A DNA stretch of 33,536 nt from an uncultured Bacteroidales bacterium (GCA_945837185.1 CAMAMZ010000003.1:1-33536), one strand, 5' to 3'; positions 9,241 through 19,544 are shown, counted from the stretch's first letter. Notes: generated from the sequence alone by a model not told the origin. Numbers and translations are program-made.

Positions 9241-11262
9241 TTACCGTTCTGTGATAAGGCCATGCCGATAGGCATAAAGTAGCAGTTTGAGGTCGTCTAT
9301 CTGTTGTTGGAGTTCTCGTCCTTTGTCGGTATCGGCAACCCTCATGCGGCGGTCGGCCATTTCCACAATCTGTGTTGTACCCTTGATGTCTGTACCCCTG
9401 AATATTGTGTCGGAGATATTGGTGAAGGGCTCATGCTGCACGAGTTGGAATCCTCGGCTATGGTATACCAGCGTGTAGCCCGCGATACCTGTTTCATGAT
9501 GGTAAGCTTCAGAGAAACCGCCATCGATTACCATCAGTTTACCTCCTGCTTTGATAGGATTTTCACCCCTGCTGGCATGCACAGGAACATGGCCATTAAT
9601 GATGTGCCTGTTGGACCCTTTTACGCCAAAAGCATCTAATATTCTGCAAACAACCTCTTCATTGTCACGCATTTTAAAATAATATCCTTTTTCTTCTTTG
9701 TGTGTGGCAGGGTCGGCAATGAAGTAGCGTTCATAAGTTCCCATCTTCGATTTGTCGAACAGCGGACTGTTCGGTCCACACCATAAATAAAGGAAATAGT
9801 CGGTAGCGTAAGCGCGTCTGTCGGCCGGTGTGTCGTTTTGAAATGCTGCCCTTATCATCATGCCCAAATGGTGAAGTAGTTGTTGCCCGCTGTAACATTC
9901 GCCAGGACAAATCTCCACTTCCTTCAATCTGCCATCTTCCTGAAGGGGTATAGAGGCATGAAAGAGCAGGTTGTCGTTATAGATGGCATACATACATCCG
10001 TGTGCCAGAAGGAGTGCGATATGCTTGTGCAGTTTCTCGCTCATGCAGAATGAATGCCGCAACTTTTCCATGAGCGTCTTTTCTTCGGGTGTGAGCTGGC
10101 ATGGGTTGTCGGGATTGACAGTAGGGAAGAAATTACTTCTCAAGGCATAAGTTTTCCCACCAATGGTAACTGTTCCCTGTTTGAAATCTGTGGCACGCAA
10201 CAACACCCTGTCTGCCATATCCCATTCGGGATGCCGGTCGATGATTGCCGCTTCCTGCTTGAATTGTATGATAGAGATAGCCTTGTGCATGAGTGCCGTA
10301 AGCCGGCGGGTTTTGTCGTCGGTAATGGTGTTGCCCATGTCGTGCGGAGTAAACTCCTCACAGGGGTCGTTTCCATACGTTTCCATTGCAAAGGTGGCGA
10401 GAGGAACGAGGTTGATGCCATAGCCGTCTTCCAATGTGGCCAGATTGGCATATCGAAGTGATAGTCGGATAACATTACATATACATGCATCGTTTCCAGC
10501 GCTTGCTCCCATCCACAACACATCATGATTGCCCCATTGTATATCCCAACCTGTGCGTTGAGCCAATGTATCGAGAATGATATGGGCTCCTGGGCCCCGG
10601 TCAAAAATATCTCCCAAGATATGCAGCCTGTCAATTGCCAATCGTTGTATCACCTTGCTGATGGCAATGATAAAGTCGTCGGCTCTGCGTGTTGATATAA
10701 TCGTTGACACGATGACGTTGATATAGTCGGTCTTGTTCGCATCGTCGGTACGTTCGTGCAACAATTCTTGAATGATATAGCTAAACTCGGCTGGTAGCGA
10801 TTTGCGCACTTTTGAGCGTGTATATTTGCTCGACACATCCCGACACACAGCCACCAATCTATGGAGTGTGATGTGATACCAATCGTCGAGGTCTGTTTCA
10901 TGCAGCTTGACAATCTCTAATTTCTGTTCCGGATAATAGATGAGCGTACATAAATCGCGCTTTTCCTGTTCGCGGAGCGTGTTGCCGAAAAGCTCGTCAA
11001 CCTTTCTGCGGATATTGCCCGAAGCATTCTTCAAGATATGTTGGAAAGCAAGATGCTCTCCGTGGAGGTCGGCCAGAAAATGCTCAGTTCCTTTGGGCAG
11101 TTGCAGGATAGCCTGAAGATTAATGATTTCAGTACTTGCTGCAGCCACAGTAGGATAATTTTGAGCTAACAGTCGCAGGTATCTCATATCGGAGTCAGTA
11201 CCGCATGTCTTGTGTCCTGTCGTACTCTGTGTGTTGTCTGCGTTATTGTTATTCATACTCAC
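9241..11262 (-). CDS. fbp: Fructose-1,6-bisphosphatase, class III (Firmicutes/Bacteroidetes type)
   Basis: 673 aa; HFLADLHGEHLAFQHILKNASG, HILGDIFDRGPGAH, WGNHDVLWMGA, INGHVPV metallophosphoesterase motifs; GTG start overlapping upstream stop. Confidence 0.95.
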   Translation of the reverse strand: MSMNNNNADNTQSTTGHKTCGTDSDMRYLRLLAQNYPTVAAASTEIINLQAILQLPKGTEHFLADLHGEHLAFQHILKNASGNIRRKVDELFGNTLREQEKRDLCTLIYYPEQKLEIVKLHETDLDDWYHITLHRLVAVCRDVSSKYTRSKVRKSLPAEFSYIIQELLHERTDDANKTDYINVIVSTIISTRRADDFIIAISKVIQRLAIDRLHILGDIFDRGPGAHIILDTLAQRTGWDIQWGNHDVLWMGASAGNDACICNVIRLSLRYANLATLEDGYGINLVPLATFAMETYGNDPCEEFTPHDMGNTITDDKTRRLTALMHKAISIIQFKQEAAIIDRHPEWDMADRVLLRATDFKQGTVTIGGKTYALRSNFFPTVNPDNPCQLTPEEKTLMEKLRHSFCMSEKLHKHIALLLAHGCMYAIYNDNLLFHASIPLQEDGRLKEVEICPGECYSGQQLLHHLGMMIRAAFQNDTPADRRAYATDYFLYLWCGPNSPLFDKSKMGTYERYFIADPATHKEEKGYYFKMRDNEEVVCRILDAFGVKGSNRHIINGHVPVHASRGENPIKAGGKLMVIDGGFSEAYHHETGIAGYTLVYHSRGFQLVQHEPFTNISDTIFRGTDIKGTTQIVEMADRRMRVADTDKGRELQQQIDDLKLLLYAYRHGLITER

Positions 11263-12272
11263 AAGATTTTAGATTTGGGTAAAAATGGTGTGGGAATATA
11301 GCCCTCGTTAAGTGCCAAGTTTTCTGTTAATATTCCTATCACTTGGAGAGCAAAAGTTTCAAGATGTTGTTCGGATAGTTTCTGACACAATAGTGTTTCA
11401 TCGTAGTCACCGGTGCGTAGCAAACGATACACTTCGGCATAATGACATAGCAACAGCGGGGTATGCTTTGCGATGTCGTGCAAGCGCAGAAAACTATTCA
11501 CAATAGTATCCACGTTGATTTCTGTAAAGGGTGTACTGTCTATGGGTTCCGGTTTGGAAGACAGCGGAAATCGGTCGATATTTTTCACGTCACACTCCGG
11601 ATATTTGAAGGCAAGACGTTTCAAGGCTGTCCGCATTTCCATGTCAACACCTTGGTCGTAGGCATAAAGGAACAACATCCGCCATTCTTCGTCGGAGAGC
11701 GTGTTGAGCATATTGCGTGTCGTATCGGCCAAGCCATCCGTTGTAATGATCAAATCATCAATGGCAATCTGTAGCAGCCTATAGATTATTTTCTTGGTAT
11801 TCTCCGACAATAGCTGCGCCACATGTGTGTCCACAATCTTTCTGTACAGTCTGCGCATCTGCACCGTCATTTCAGCCTGCGTAATGGTCTGTGTGCTTGT
11901 GGCATCATCAATCTCTACAAGAAACTTATGGATGTCAAGCTGTTGCAAGCATGCAAATTCAAATTCGCTGCGTGCATGCACTACGGTGGCGTGGCGTAGC
12001 AGCAGACGGACAGGGTAGGGAATGCCCTTGTTGTTCCAAGGCAACAAATATCCTTGCGGACTATATATAATAGGTATATGGTGACGGATGGCTTTATGTA
12101 GCAAACGTATGACCATGGGGGTGCATGGACCAAATACATGCACCAGCGATGGCAAGTTCTGGCCCAAAGTGGCAGCATGGGTGGTGGTAAAGACATCGCC
12201 CAATGCCTTTTGCAATGCCTCAGCCATTGACGGGCATGCAGTTCCTTCGGGGGTATAGGCCAGAATTTTCAT
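11259..12272 (-). CDS. Hypothetical protein with GT-B glycosyltransferase N-terminal-like half and helical C-terminus
   Basis: Start moved to MKILAYTPEG (ATG at 12272) because it forms an ATGA overlap with the upstream GT2 stop; HVFGPCTPMVIRLLHKAIRHHIPIIYSPQGYLLPWN resembles the GT4 acceptor half. Confidence 0.55.
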   Translation of the reverse strand: MKILAYTPEGTACPSMAEALQKALGDVFTTTHAATLGQNLPSLVHVFGPCTPMVIRLLHKAIRHHIPIIYSPQGYLLPWNNKGIPYPVRLLLRHATVVHARSEFEFACLQQLDIHKFLVEIDDATSTQTITQAEMTVQMRRLYRKIVDTHVAQLLSENTKKIIYRLLQIAIDDLIITTDGLADTTRNMLNTLSDEEWRMLFLYAYDQGVDMEMRTALKRLAFKYPECDVKNIDRFPLSSKPEPIDSTPFTEINVDTIVNSFLRLHDIAKHTPLLLCHYAEVYRLLRTGDYDETLLCQKLSEQHLETFALQVIGILTENLALNEGYIPTPFLPKSKIL

Positions 12273-13402
12273 TGCTTGTGGGTCGTAAAGTCTGTAGCGT
12301 CGGTTCGCAAATGGCAAATGCGTGTAGCAAGCCTCGTCCAGAAGGCACGATACTCATACAAGAGCGCATGCCATGGTGAAAATGTTTCATGAAAAGTTGA
12401 TATAGCGCTGCGTATGAGTAGGAATCGCACAACTGTCGTGATGATGAATGTTGATAGCGCTATTGCCAACAACAGCCATCGCGATGTGGCTATGGCGGCA
12501 ATAGCCACGCCAAGCACACCTAACAAATGCAGATAAAGTGCCCATTGGTCGATATGTGTAAGCAAACGATACCAAACAGTTCCTTTCAGATGTTGTGATG
12601 TGTCGAAGTTCGCCAACTGTTCTTTGTGCCATTCCTTAAGGATTGGCTGTCGGCGTGTGAGTTGTGTTGCAGGTTCATACATCGGAATGGCATTGGCACC
12701 GTATTTGTCAACAATAAAGTCGTAGGCACCATATACATATTGCAAGTTGCCGGTATAGCCCCCTCCGTCAATGAAATCCTGTTTTAGGAATAAGAGGAAA
12801 GGAGCGGGCGCCCCATATGGCCGCTTGGTGCTTGCCGCACGCATGCGATAATAGGCTTGCCGTAAAACCAGGAAATGCCTATAAGCATATGAGTCGTTGT
12901 GTGGATAATGCACGTAACCCACCGCCATCCTTGTATCATCGCACGATAAATAGGCGTCGCATGTAGCCAGACAATGGGGTGAATCGGGTGCACAATCAGC
13001 TTGGGTAAGCATGATGTGGTTATGTTTGGCAGCTTTTACACCCAATGTTACAGCCAGTTTCTCACGACTCATATAACGTGAACTTTGCGGAACAAAGGTT
13101 GTGTACAGCCGCTGGTTGCCTGCATACCCTTTTAAGATGTTTTCCGTAGCGCTATCCCCCCGTTCTGTTACTACAATAATCTGTAATGCTTCCGGATATA
13201 CTTGTTCCAGCCATAGAGGAAGGGTTTGCGCAAGGTCTTCGGCATTGTTGTGTGTGATGATAACCAACGAAAGCGGTTGGCAGTTGGCCGAGGAAGGCAA
13301 CGAGCCATGGGGGCGTCGCTTAAAAGGATTAAGCAACGCATTCCCAACAGCCGTGGTAAGTAGGCCTACGGCTCCCGCTATCGTAAAGGAGTCAATCATC
13401 AT
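12269..13402 (-). CDS. Family 2 glycosyltransferase, membrane-associated
   Basis: 377 aa; SLVIITHNNAEDLAQTLPLWLEQVYP, ADCAPDSP, C-terminal hydrophobic helices. Confidence 0.85.
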   Translation of the reverse strand: MMIDSFTIAGAVGLLTTAVGNALLNPFKRRPHGSLPSSANCQPLSLVIITHNNAEDLAQTLPLWLEQVYPEALQIIVVTERGDSATENILKGYAGNQRLYTTFVPQSSRYMSREKLAVTLGVKAAKHNHIMLTQADCAPDSPHCLATCDAYLSCDDTRMAVGYVHYPHNDSYAYRHFLVLRQAYYRMRAASTKRPYGAPAPFLLFLKQDFIDGGGYTGNLQYVYGAYDFIVDKYGANAIPMYEPATQLTRRQPILKEWHKEQLANFDTSQHLKGTVWYRLLTHIDQWALYLHLLGVLGVAIAAIATSRWLLLAIALSTFIITTVVRFLLIRSAISTFHETFSPWHALLYEYRAFWTRLATRICHLRTDATDFTTHKQ

Positions 13403-14556
13403 AGTTCCTCAGAAATATAACCTTTAGGTAGTTTCCTGCAATTATATTGGCTGGCCATAATCTCTCCGTAGGCACCAGCACTTCTCAAGGCAATGAAGTC
13501 GCCACGATGACATTTGTTCAGGTCGATGGCCTTGGCAAAGACATCGCTCGACTCACAGATAGGACCTACAACATCGTAGCATTCTTCTGCCTCTTCGTTA
13601 CTGATGTTTTCTATTTTGTGATAGGCCTGATAGAGTGCCGGGCGAATAAGGTCTGTCATACCTGCGTCAACAATGGCAAACTGTTTGTGTGTGCCTTGTT
13701 TTACATAAAGAACACGTGTGATGAGCGAACCACACTGGCCTACTACCGCACGACCTAATTCAAAATGCAGTTTCTGGTTAGGACGAAGTTTCAAATGCCG
13801 CGCATAGGTTTGGAAATAGGCCGTGAAATCGGGCACGGGCACACGATTGGGGTGTGCATAGTCAATGCCCAGGCCACCTCCCACATTGATGTCCTCTACA
13901 CAGATGTGCTGTTTGTCCAACAAGTCCTGCAATTCGTTGATACGGTTGCATAAAGCCTCAAAATCCCCCATATCGAGTATTTGTGAACCGATATGGAAAT
14001 GCAAACCAATGAAACGAATATGCTGCATGGATTGGGCTTTGGCTATCACGTCAACCATGTCTTCCATGGCAATACCAAACTTGTTTTCAGCCAAACCGGT
14101 TGTAATATTGGCATGCGTATGGGCACCCACATTGGGGTTGATACGCAGACATACCTGGGCAGTTGTGTTCTTGGCAGCTGCCAGTTCTTCGATCACCTCC
14201 AGTTCTGCTGTGCTCTCAACATTGAAACAATAAATGCCTTTGTCTAAGCCCAAATTAATTTCCCAATCGCTTTTACCAACACCCGCATACACAATCTTTG
14301 AAGCAGGAAAACCGGCATTGATAGCTGCCTGAATTTCACCACCACTTACGCAGTCGGCTCCTAAACCAGCCTGTGCAATAATGCCCAACACCTTGGCGTT
14401 GGCATTAGCCTTGATGGCATAGTGTACGCAGAAATTCTCGTATTTGCCAGCCTCGTTTGTAATGCAACGTAGCGTGTCGCGCAGTAGGGCGGCATCGTAA
14501 TAGTAAAATGGCGTTTCCATGCTACAGAAACGTTCTATGGGGAAATGACCTTTCAT
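13399..14556 (-). CDS. lysA: Diaminopimelate decarboxylase
   Basis: 385 aa; FCVHYAIKANANAKVLGIIAQAGLGADCVSGGEIQAA, GLHFHIGSQI, NVGGGLGIDY; 4-bp overlap with downstream GT2 start. Confidence 0.94.
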   Translation of the reverse strand: MKGHFPIERFCSMETPFYYYDAALLRDTLRCITNEAGKYENFCVHYAIKANANAKVLGIIAQAGLGADCVSGGEIQAAINAGFPASKIVYAGVGKSDWEINLGLDKGIYCFNVESTAELEVIEELAAAKNTTAQVCLRINPNVGAHTHANITTGLAENKFGIAMEDMVDVIAKAQSMQHIRFIGLHFHIGSQILDMGDFEALCNRINELQDLLDKQHICVEDINVGGGLGIDYAHPNRVPVPDFTAYFQTYARHLKLRPNQKLHFELGRAVVGQCGSLITRVLYVKQGTHKQFAIVDAGMTDLIRPALYQAYHKIENISNEEAEECYDVVGPICESSDVFAKAIDLNKCHRGDFIALRSAGAYGEIMASQYNCRKLPKGYISEEL

Positions 14557-14597
14557 GTTGTTCCTTTCTTTTCGATATATTGCGACGTGGGTTTTAC

Positions 14598-15917
14598 TTA
14601 TATATTAAATAAAACTTCGCTCAGATTCTGCAATGCGCGTTTCTTGTCTTGTGCCTTAATGAGGAATGAGATGTTATAGTTGCTGCCACCATAGGAAATC
14701 ATTCTTACGGGAATGTTCTTCATGGCATCGGTAGCCAATGTCTCAAATCCAAGATTGCTCCAATCCAAGTCGCCCACAACACATACGATACACATGTCTG
14801 TGTCAACCGTCACAGTACCATATTTCTTCAACTCATCCACAATCTCTGTCAAATGGCTGGCGTTGTCGATACTCATTGAAACGCCCACCTCGCTCGTGGC
14901 AACCATGTCGATAGGTGTCTGGTAACTCTCAAATATTTCAAATACCTTTCTGAGGAAACCCGTTGCCAACAGCATGCGCGACGATTTGATTTTTATGGCC
15001 GTGATGTTATCTTTGGCAGCCACCGCCTTGATCTTTCCACGCAAAATGACATTGTCGATGATGGTGCCGGCAGCTTCCGGATCGAGGGTGTTCTTCAGTC
15101 TTACAGGGATTCCTGCATATTTGGCCGGTTGCACACAGGTAGGATGAAGAATCTTTGCACCGAAATAGGCGAGCTCAGCAGCTTCCTCAAAGTTAAGTTG
15201 GGGTATAGCCTCCGTCTTCTCAACAACACGTGGGTCGTTGTTGTGCATGCCGTCAATATCAGTCCATATCTGAATTTCGTCGGCTTTGATGGCAGCACCT
15301 ATGAGCGATGCCGTATAATCAGAACCACCACGCTGCAAGTTGTCAACCTCACCATAGGCATTGCGACAGATAAAGCCTTGTGTGATGTAAATTTGATGTC
15401 CTTCGTTGGCTTTAAGCACTTCGTGCAACTTTTCCTGAATATATTGTGGGTCGGGCTCCACATTCTTGTCTGTGCGCATAAAATCCAAGGCGTTGAGCAG
15501 AATGGCATCCACTCCTTGCTCCTGGAGATAGTTTGTCACCATGTTTGTGCTGATGATTTCACCCTGAGCCACGATGGCTTTTTCCTCGAAAGAGGTGAAA
15601 AGATCCTTGGTGAAGGAACGAAGATAGTTAAATTCTGCACGAAGGAAATCTTTGGTTAGCTGCTTGAATTCCTCTTTACTATAGAGTTCCTCAACGTGTT
15701 GCATGTATTTGCGTTCCAACCCATTGATGATTTCGTTTGCTCCCTCTGGATTCTTTTTATACAAATAATCGCTGATTTCTACCAATGTGTTGGTAGTGCC
15801 ACTCATTGCAGATAGCACGACAAAAGTGGGTTCTCCTGATTTTGTGACGAGTGAGGCTACATGCTTCATACGCTCGGGTGAGCCCACAGAAGTGCCTCCA
15901 AATTTCATTACCTTCAT
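14598..15917 (-). CDS. lysC: Aspartate kinase
   Basis: 439 aa; MKVMKFGGTSVGSPERMKHVA, ITQGFICRNAYGEVDNLQRGGSDYTASLIGAAI, C-terminal ACT-like region. Confidence 0.95.
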   Translation of the reverse strand: MKVMKFGGTSVGSPERMKHVASLVTKSGEPTFVVLSAMSGTTNTLVEISDYLYKKNPEGANEIINGLERKYMQHVEELYSKEEFKQLTKDFLRAEFNYLRSFTKDLFTSFEEKAIVAQGEIISTNMVTNYLQEQGVDAILLNALDFMRTDKNVEPDPQYIQEKLHEVLKANEGHQIYITQGFICRNAYGEVDNLQRGGSDYTASLIGAAIKADEIQIWTDIDGMHNNDPRVVEKTEAIPQLNFEEAAELAYFGAKILHPTCVQPAKYAGIPVRLKNTLDPEAAGTIIDNVILRGKIKAVAAKDNITAIKIKSSRMLLATGFLRKVFEIFESYQTPIDMVATSEVGVSMSIDNASHLTEIVDELKKYGTVTVDTDMCIVCVVGDLDWSNLGFETLATDAMKNIPVRMISYGGSNYNISFLIKAQDKKRALQNLSEVLFNI

Positions 15918-15976
15918 GTTGTCTGAATTTTATTTGTTTTTATTTCTTTCTTGCTATTTGTTATCCTTGTTTCAGC

Positions 15977-16693
15977 TTATGCTTCATCTTCTTCTTCGAA
16001 GAGTTCTATGTGATTGTATTCCTTGGTCACATCGTTGAGCTTACCGTCTTTGCAGCGATAAACAATGCCTGGAAATTTGTCAAGCATAGGTATGTTGTGG
16101 GTGGTCATCACTACAGCAGTACCTGTTTGTGTGGCCTCGCGCAACAACTTGACGATTTCGGTAGCCGTTTCCGGGTCCAAATTACCGGTTGGCTCATCGG
16201 CAATAATAATCTGAGGATGATTGAGCAGAGCCCTGGCTATAACAACCCGTTGCTGTTCGCCTCCTGACAGTTCGTGAGGCATACAGTCTTTTTTCTCCAA
16301 CATACCAACGTTTTCCAGCACTTCGTTGATGCGTTGCTCCATGTCTTTCTTGTTTTTCCATCCTGTTGCTTGAAGCACAAAACGAAGGTTTTGCGCTACA
16401 GAGCGTTCGTGCAGTAATTGGAAATCCTGAAAGATGATACCCATCTCTTTTCTTAGTGCCGGAATATCCTTTCTTTTCAAGGTAAGCAGGTTGCGCCCTA
16501 ACACCTCAGCTTTGTTACAGTCTTCCGCATAGAGGTCCAATTCGCAATACAACGTTTTCAATAAAGAACTCTTTCCTGAGCCCACTTTCCCAACGATGTA
16601 GATGAACTCACCATTTTCAACATGGAAGTCAACATCGGCGAGTATCTGCTTGTCCTGTTGGTATATGGTTGCCTGCTGATAATCTATGAGCAT
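15977..16693 (-). CDS. ftsE: ABC transporter ATP-binding protein, FtsE-like
   Basis: 238 aa; GKVGSGKSSLLKTLYCEL, IFQDFQLLHERSVAQNL, ELSGGEQQRVVIARALLNHPQIIIADEPTGNLDP. Confidence 0.88.
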   Translation of the reverse strand: MLIDYQQATIYQQDKQILADVDFHVENGEFIYIVGKVGSGKSSLLKTLYCELDLYAEDCNKAEVLGRNLLTLKRKDIPALRKEMGIIFQDFQLLHERSVAQNLRFVLQATGWKNKKDMEQRINEVLENVGMLEKKDCMPHELSGGEQQRVVIARALLNHPQIIIADEPTGNLDPETATEIVKLLREATQTGTAVVMTTHNIPMLDKFPGIVYRCKDGKLNDVTKEYNHIELFEEEDEA

Positions 16694-16789
16694 AATCCTT
16701 AGTTGTTATTTTTGTCTGTCACATTAAAACAATATATCTGGCGCACATAGCGCTACTATTTGCAAGTTGTTGTCATCATCCCCACAACC

Positions 16790-17437
16790 TTATTTCCTCA
16801 AGCCCGCAGCTTTTTCCATTCTGCGTTGCTTGTCCCAGTCAGGGTTATGACGTTTCTGCAGTTCACGTGCCACATCGTCTATCCTTAATCCTTTTTCCGT
16901 GAGCAGCACGATGAGATGATAAAGCATGTCGCCCGCTTCGTAAACCAGATTCTCCTTGCTGCCGTTAGTAGCCTCAATCACCGTTTCCAAACTCTCTTCT
17001 CCCAATTTCTGGGCTATTTTGTTGATACCTTTCTTGAAAAGACTGGTTGTGTAGCTCCCTTCGGGCATTTCCTGATGGCGGCAATCAATAAAATCCTGCA
17101 ACTCTTTGAGAAACAGCACAGGCTCCATGTCGTTTTGTTCGCCCCAGCAAGTGTCGGTACCCTTATGACAGGTAGGTCCTTCGGGATGAACCCTCACCAG
17201 CAAGGTGTCGTTGTCACAGTCATTTTGGATGCTTACCAAATGCAGGAAGTGGCCCGAGGTCTCCCCTTTGGTCCATAGACATTGGCGTGTGCGACTCCAG
17301 AATGTAACGTGTCCTGTCTTAACCGTCATGTCATAAGCTTCCTGGTTCATAAAGCCCAACATCAGTACATTGCGTGTTACGGCATCTTGAATGATGGCCG
17401 GAACAAGTCCTCCCTGTTTATCGAAGTCTATTTTCAT
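16790..17437 (-). CDS. hisIE: Bifunctional phosphoribosyl-AMP cyclohydrolase / phosphoribosyl-ATP pyrophosphatase
   Basis: 215 aa; MLGFMNQEAYDMTVKTGHVTFWSRTRQCLWTKGETSGH (HisI) plus GSYTTSLFKKGINKIAQKLGEESLETVIEA (HisE). Confidence 0.96.
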   Translation of the reverse strand: MKIDFDKQGGLVPAIIQDAVTRNVLMLGFMNQEAYDMTVKTGHVTFWSRTRQCLWTKGETSGHFLHLVSIQNDCDNDTLLVRVHPEGPTCHKGTDTCWGEQNDMEPVLFLKELQDFIDCRHQEMPEGSYTTSLFKKGINKIAQKLGEESLETVIEATNGSKENLVYEAGDMLYHLIVLLTEKGLRIDDVARELQKRHNPDWDKQRRMEKAAGLRK

Positions 17438-17450
17438 TTTGTGTCAATTA

Positions 17451-18923
17451 TCAAATTCTAATATTAATACCCTCCTGTTGCAAATACTGTTTCAGGGTGG
17501 GTATGGGAATCTCTCCAAAATGGAAGACACTTGCGGCAAGCGCTGCATCGGCCTTTCCCTGTAGGAACACATCTCTGAAATGTTCCTTCTTTCCGGCCCC
17601 TCCGCTGGCAATGACCGGAATGGAAAGCATGTCAGCCAGTTGTGCCAGAGCCTCATTGGCAAAGCCATCTTTCACACCATCATGGTTCATGCTTGTAAAG
17701 AGAATTTCGCCTGCGCCACGTTGCTCCACCTCTTTGGCCCAATCAAACAGGCGCAGGTGGGTGCGCTCCCTTCCTCCTTTTATATAGCAATACCAGTCGT
17801 TGCCTTCCTGTTTGGCATCGATGGCGCACACACATACTTGCGAACCGAACTTTTGGGTTATTTCGTTAATGAGGTTAGGATTGCGAATGGCAGCGGAATT
17901 AACGCTCACCTTATCGGCTCCTGCATAGAGCAGCCGTTCCACGTCGGCAAGCTCGTTGATGCCACCACCTACGGTAAACGGGATATTTATTTCCTGCGCC
18001 ACCTTTGTAACCATATCGGTAAAGGTTTTCCTTCCTTCATAGCTGGCCGTTATGTCTAAAAAGACAAGTTCGTCGGCACCAGCTTCGCTATAGGCTTTGC
18101 CCAAGGCAATAGGGTCGCCGGCTTGCCGAAGGTTGACGAAATTCGTGCCCTTTACGGTCATTCCATCTTTGACATCCAGACAAGGAATGATTCGCTTGGC
18201 CAATCCTTTGGGCATGGGGAGCTGCTCGGCATGAATATGCCCCTCGTAGAAAGCTTTGCCGAAGACAACGGCAGGAATGCCGGCTGCCTCCAGTTTGAGG
18301 ATATCTTCATTAGAAGAAACACCTCCGCTTGCTATAAGATTCAAATGAGGATATGTGGCCATGATTTGCTGATACAGTTCGATGGCAGGTCCCTGCAAAG
18401 TACCGTCTTTGCTTATTTCCGTACACAACACATGCAAGACCCCTTTGTTCACATATTGCTCCAGAAAAGGCAACAAGTCTTGCTGTGAGTCTTCCTTCCA
18501 TCCGTTGATGGAGATTTTCCCGTTTCTCACATCAGCGCCCAATATCAGTTTCTCCGGACCATAGATGTCCAACCAATGCAGGAAAACATCAGGTTGGGTT
18601 ACGGCGATGCTGCCTACTGTTACCATCGATGCGCCCGCGTTGAAGGCTTTTTCTATATCACTTTCGCTCTTGATGCCACCTCCAAAATCAACCTTAAGAT
18701 GGGTTGCGGCTGTTATGGCACGAAGCACATCGTCGTTAACGATGTGTCGGGATTTTGCTCCATCGAGATCCACAACGTGCAACCTTCTGAACCCAAGCTG
18801 CTCGAAATGCCGGGCCACTTCAACAGGATTGTCGTTGTACACGGTCTTGCAATTGTAGTCGCCTTTGGTGAGGCGAACACACTGGCCGTTAATGATGTCA
18901 ATGGCAGGTATTAATTCTATCAT
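17451..18923 (-). CDS. hisAF: Fused HisA (ProFAR isomerase) - HisF (imidazole glycerol phosphate synthase cyclase) in one ORF
   Basis: 490 aa; residues 1-236 are HisA ([23 protein letters not shown] ... [12 protein letters not shown]), residues ~237-490 are HisF ([32 protein letters not shown] ... [22 protein letters not shown]). No stop at the junction [18 protein letters not shown] (nt ~18200-18240). Confidence 0.95.
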   Translation of the reverse strand: MIELIPAIDIINGQCVRLTKGDYNCKTVYNDNPVEVARHFEQLGFRRLHVVDLDGAKSRHIVNDDVLRAITAATHLKVDFGGGIKSESDIEKAFNAGASMVTVGSIAVTQPDVFLHWLDIYGPEKLILGADVRNGKISINGWKEDSQQDLLPFLEQYVNKGVLHVLCTEISKDGTLQGPAIELYQQIMATYPHLNLIASGGVSSNEDILKLEAAGIPAVVFGKAFYEGHIHAEQLPMPKGLAKRIIPCLDVKDGMTVKGTNFVNLRQAGDPIALGKAYSEAGADELVFLDITASYEGRKTFTDMVTKVAQEINIPFTVGGGINELADVERLLYAGADKVSVNSAAIRNPNLINEITQKFGSQVCVCAIDAKQEGNDWYCYIKGGRERTHLRLFDWAKEVEQRGAGEILFTSMNHDGVKDGFANEALAQLADMLSIPVIASGGAGKKEHFRDVFLQGKADAALAASVFHFGEIPIPTLKQYLQQEGINIRI

Positions 18924-19513
18924 AGCTCAAGGAAGTTCTTAAGGATTTGTTCACCCACTTTGCCACTTTTTTCCGGATGGAATTGTGTGGCATAGAAATT
19001 GTCTTTGTGCAAACAAGCGCTATAAGGATGAATATAGTCAGCGCGGGCAATGGTCCATGGGCACAGAGGCACATAGAAACTATGCACAAAATACACGTAG
19101 GGATGGGTGCCGAGATTTGAAAGCAAAGGAGAGTCCCCTGTGGGTTGTAGCATGTTCCATCCCATAGCCGGCACTTTATCTTCGTGTCGCTGTGGTATGA
19201 ACCGTTTCACATCGGTAGGGAAAACACCTATACAGTCGGTGTTGCCTTCTTCGGAATGGCGGCACAACAACTGTTGGCCGATACAAATTCCCAATACCGG
19301 TTGTTTCAAGTCGCGGATAAGACAGTCCAAATGGTGTTCACGCAGATAGCGCATCGTGGTGCTTGCTTCTCCCTGCCCCGGGAAAAGTATTTTGTCAGCG
19401 GCCATCAACTGCTCTGCGTTGTCTGTGAGTATTGGGGTTATCCCCAATCTTTTCAAGGCATTGACAACAGAATAGATGTTGCCTGCATTGTATTTTACGA
19501 TTGCAACTTCCAA
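18920..19513 (-). CDS. hisH: Imidazole glycerol phosphate synthase glutaminase subunit HisH
   Basis: 197 aa; [13 protein letters not shown] nucleophile motif, [13 protein letters not shown] start; ATGA overlap with hisAF start. Confidence 0.95.
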   Translation of the reverse strand: MEVAIVKYNAGNIYSVVNALKRLGITPILTDNAEQLMAADKILFPGQGEASTTMRYLREHHLDCLIRDLKQPVLGICIGQQLLCRHSEEGNTDCIGVFPTDVKRFIPQRHEDKVPAMGWNMLQPTGDSPLLSNLGTHPYVYFVHSFYVPLCPWTIARADYIHPYSACLHKDNFYATQFHPEKSGKVGEQILKNFLEL

Positions 19514-19544
19514 TTTCCTTTACACTTGTTGAATATTCCAAGTG

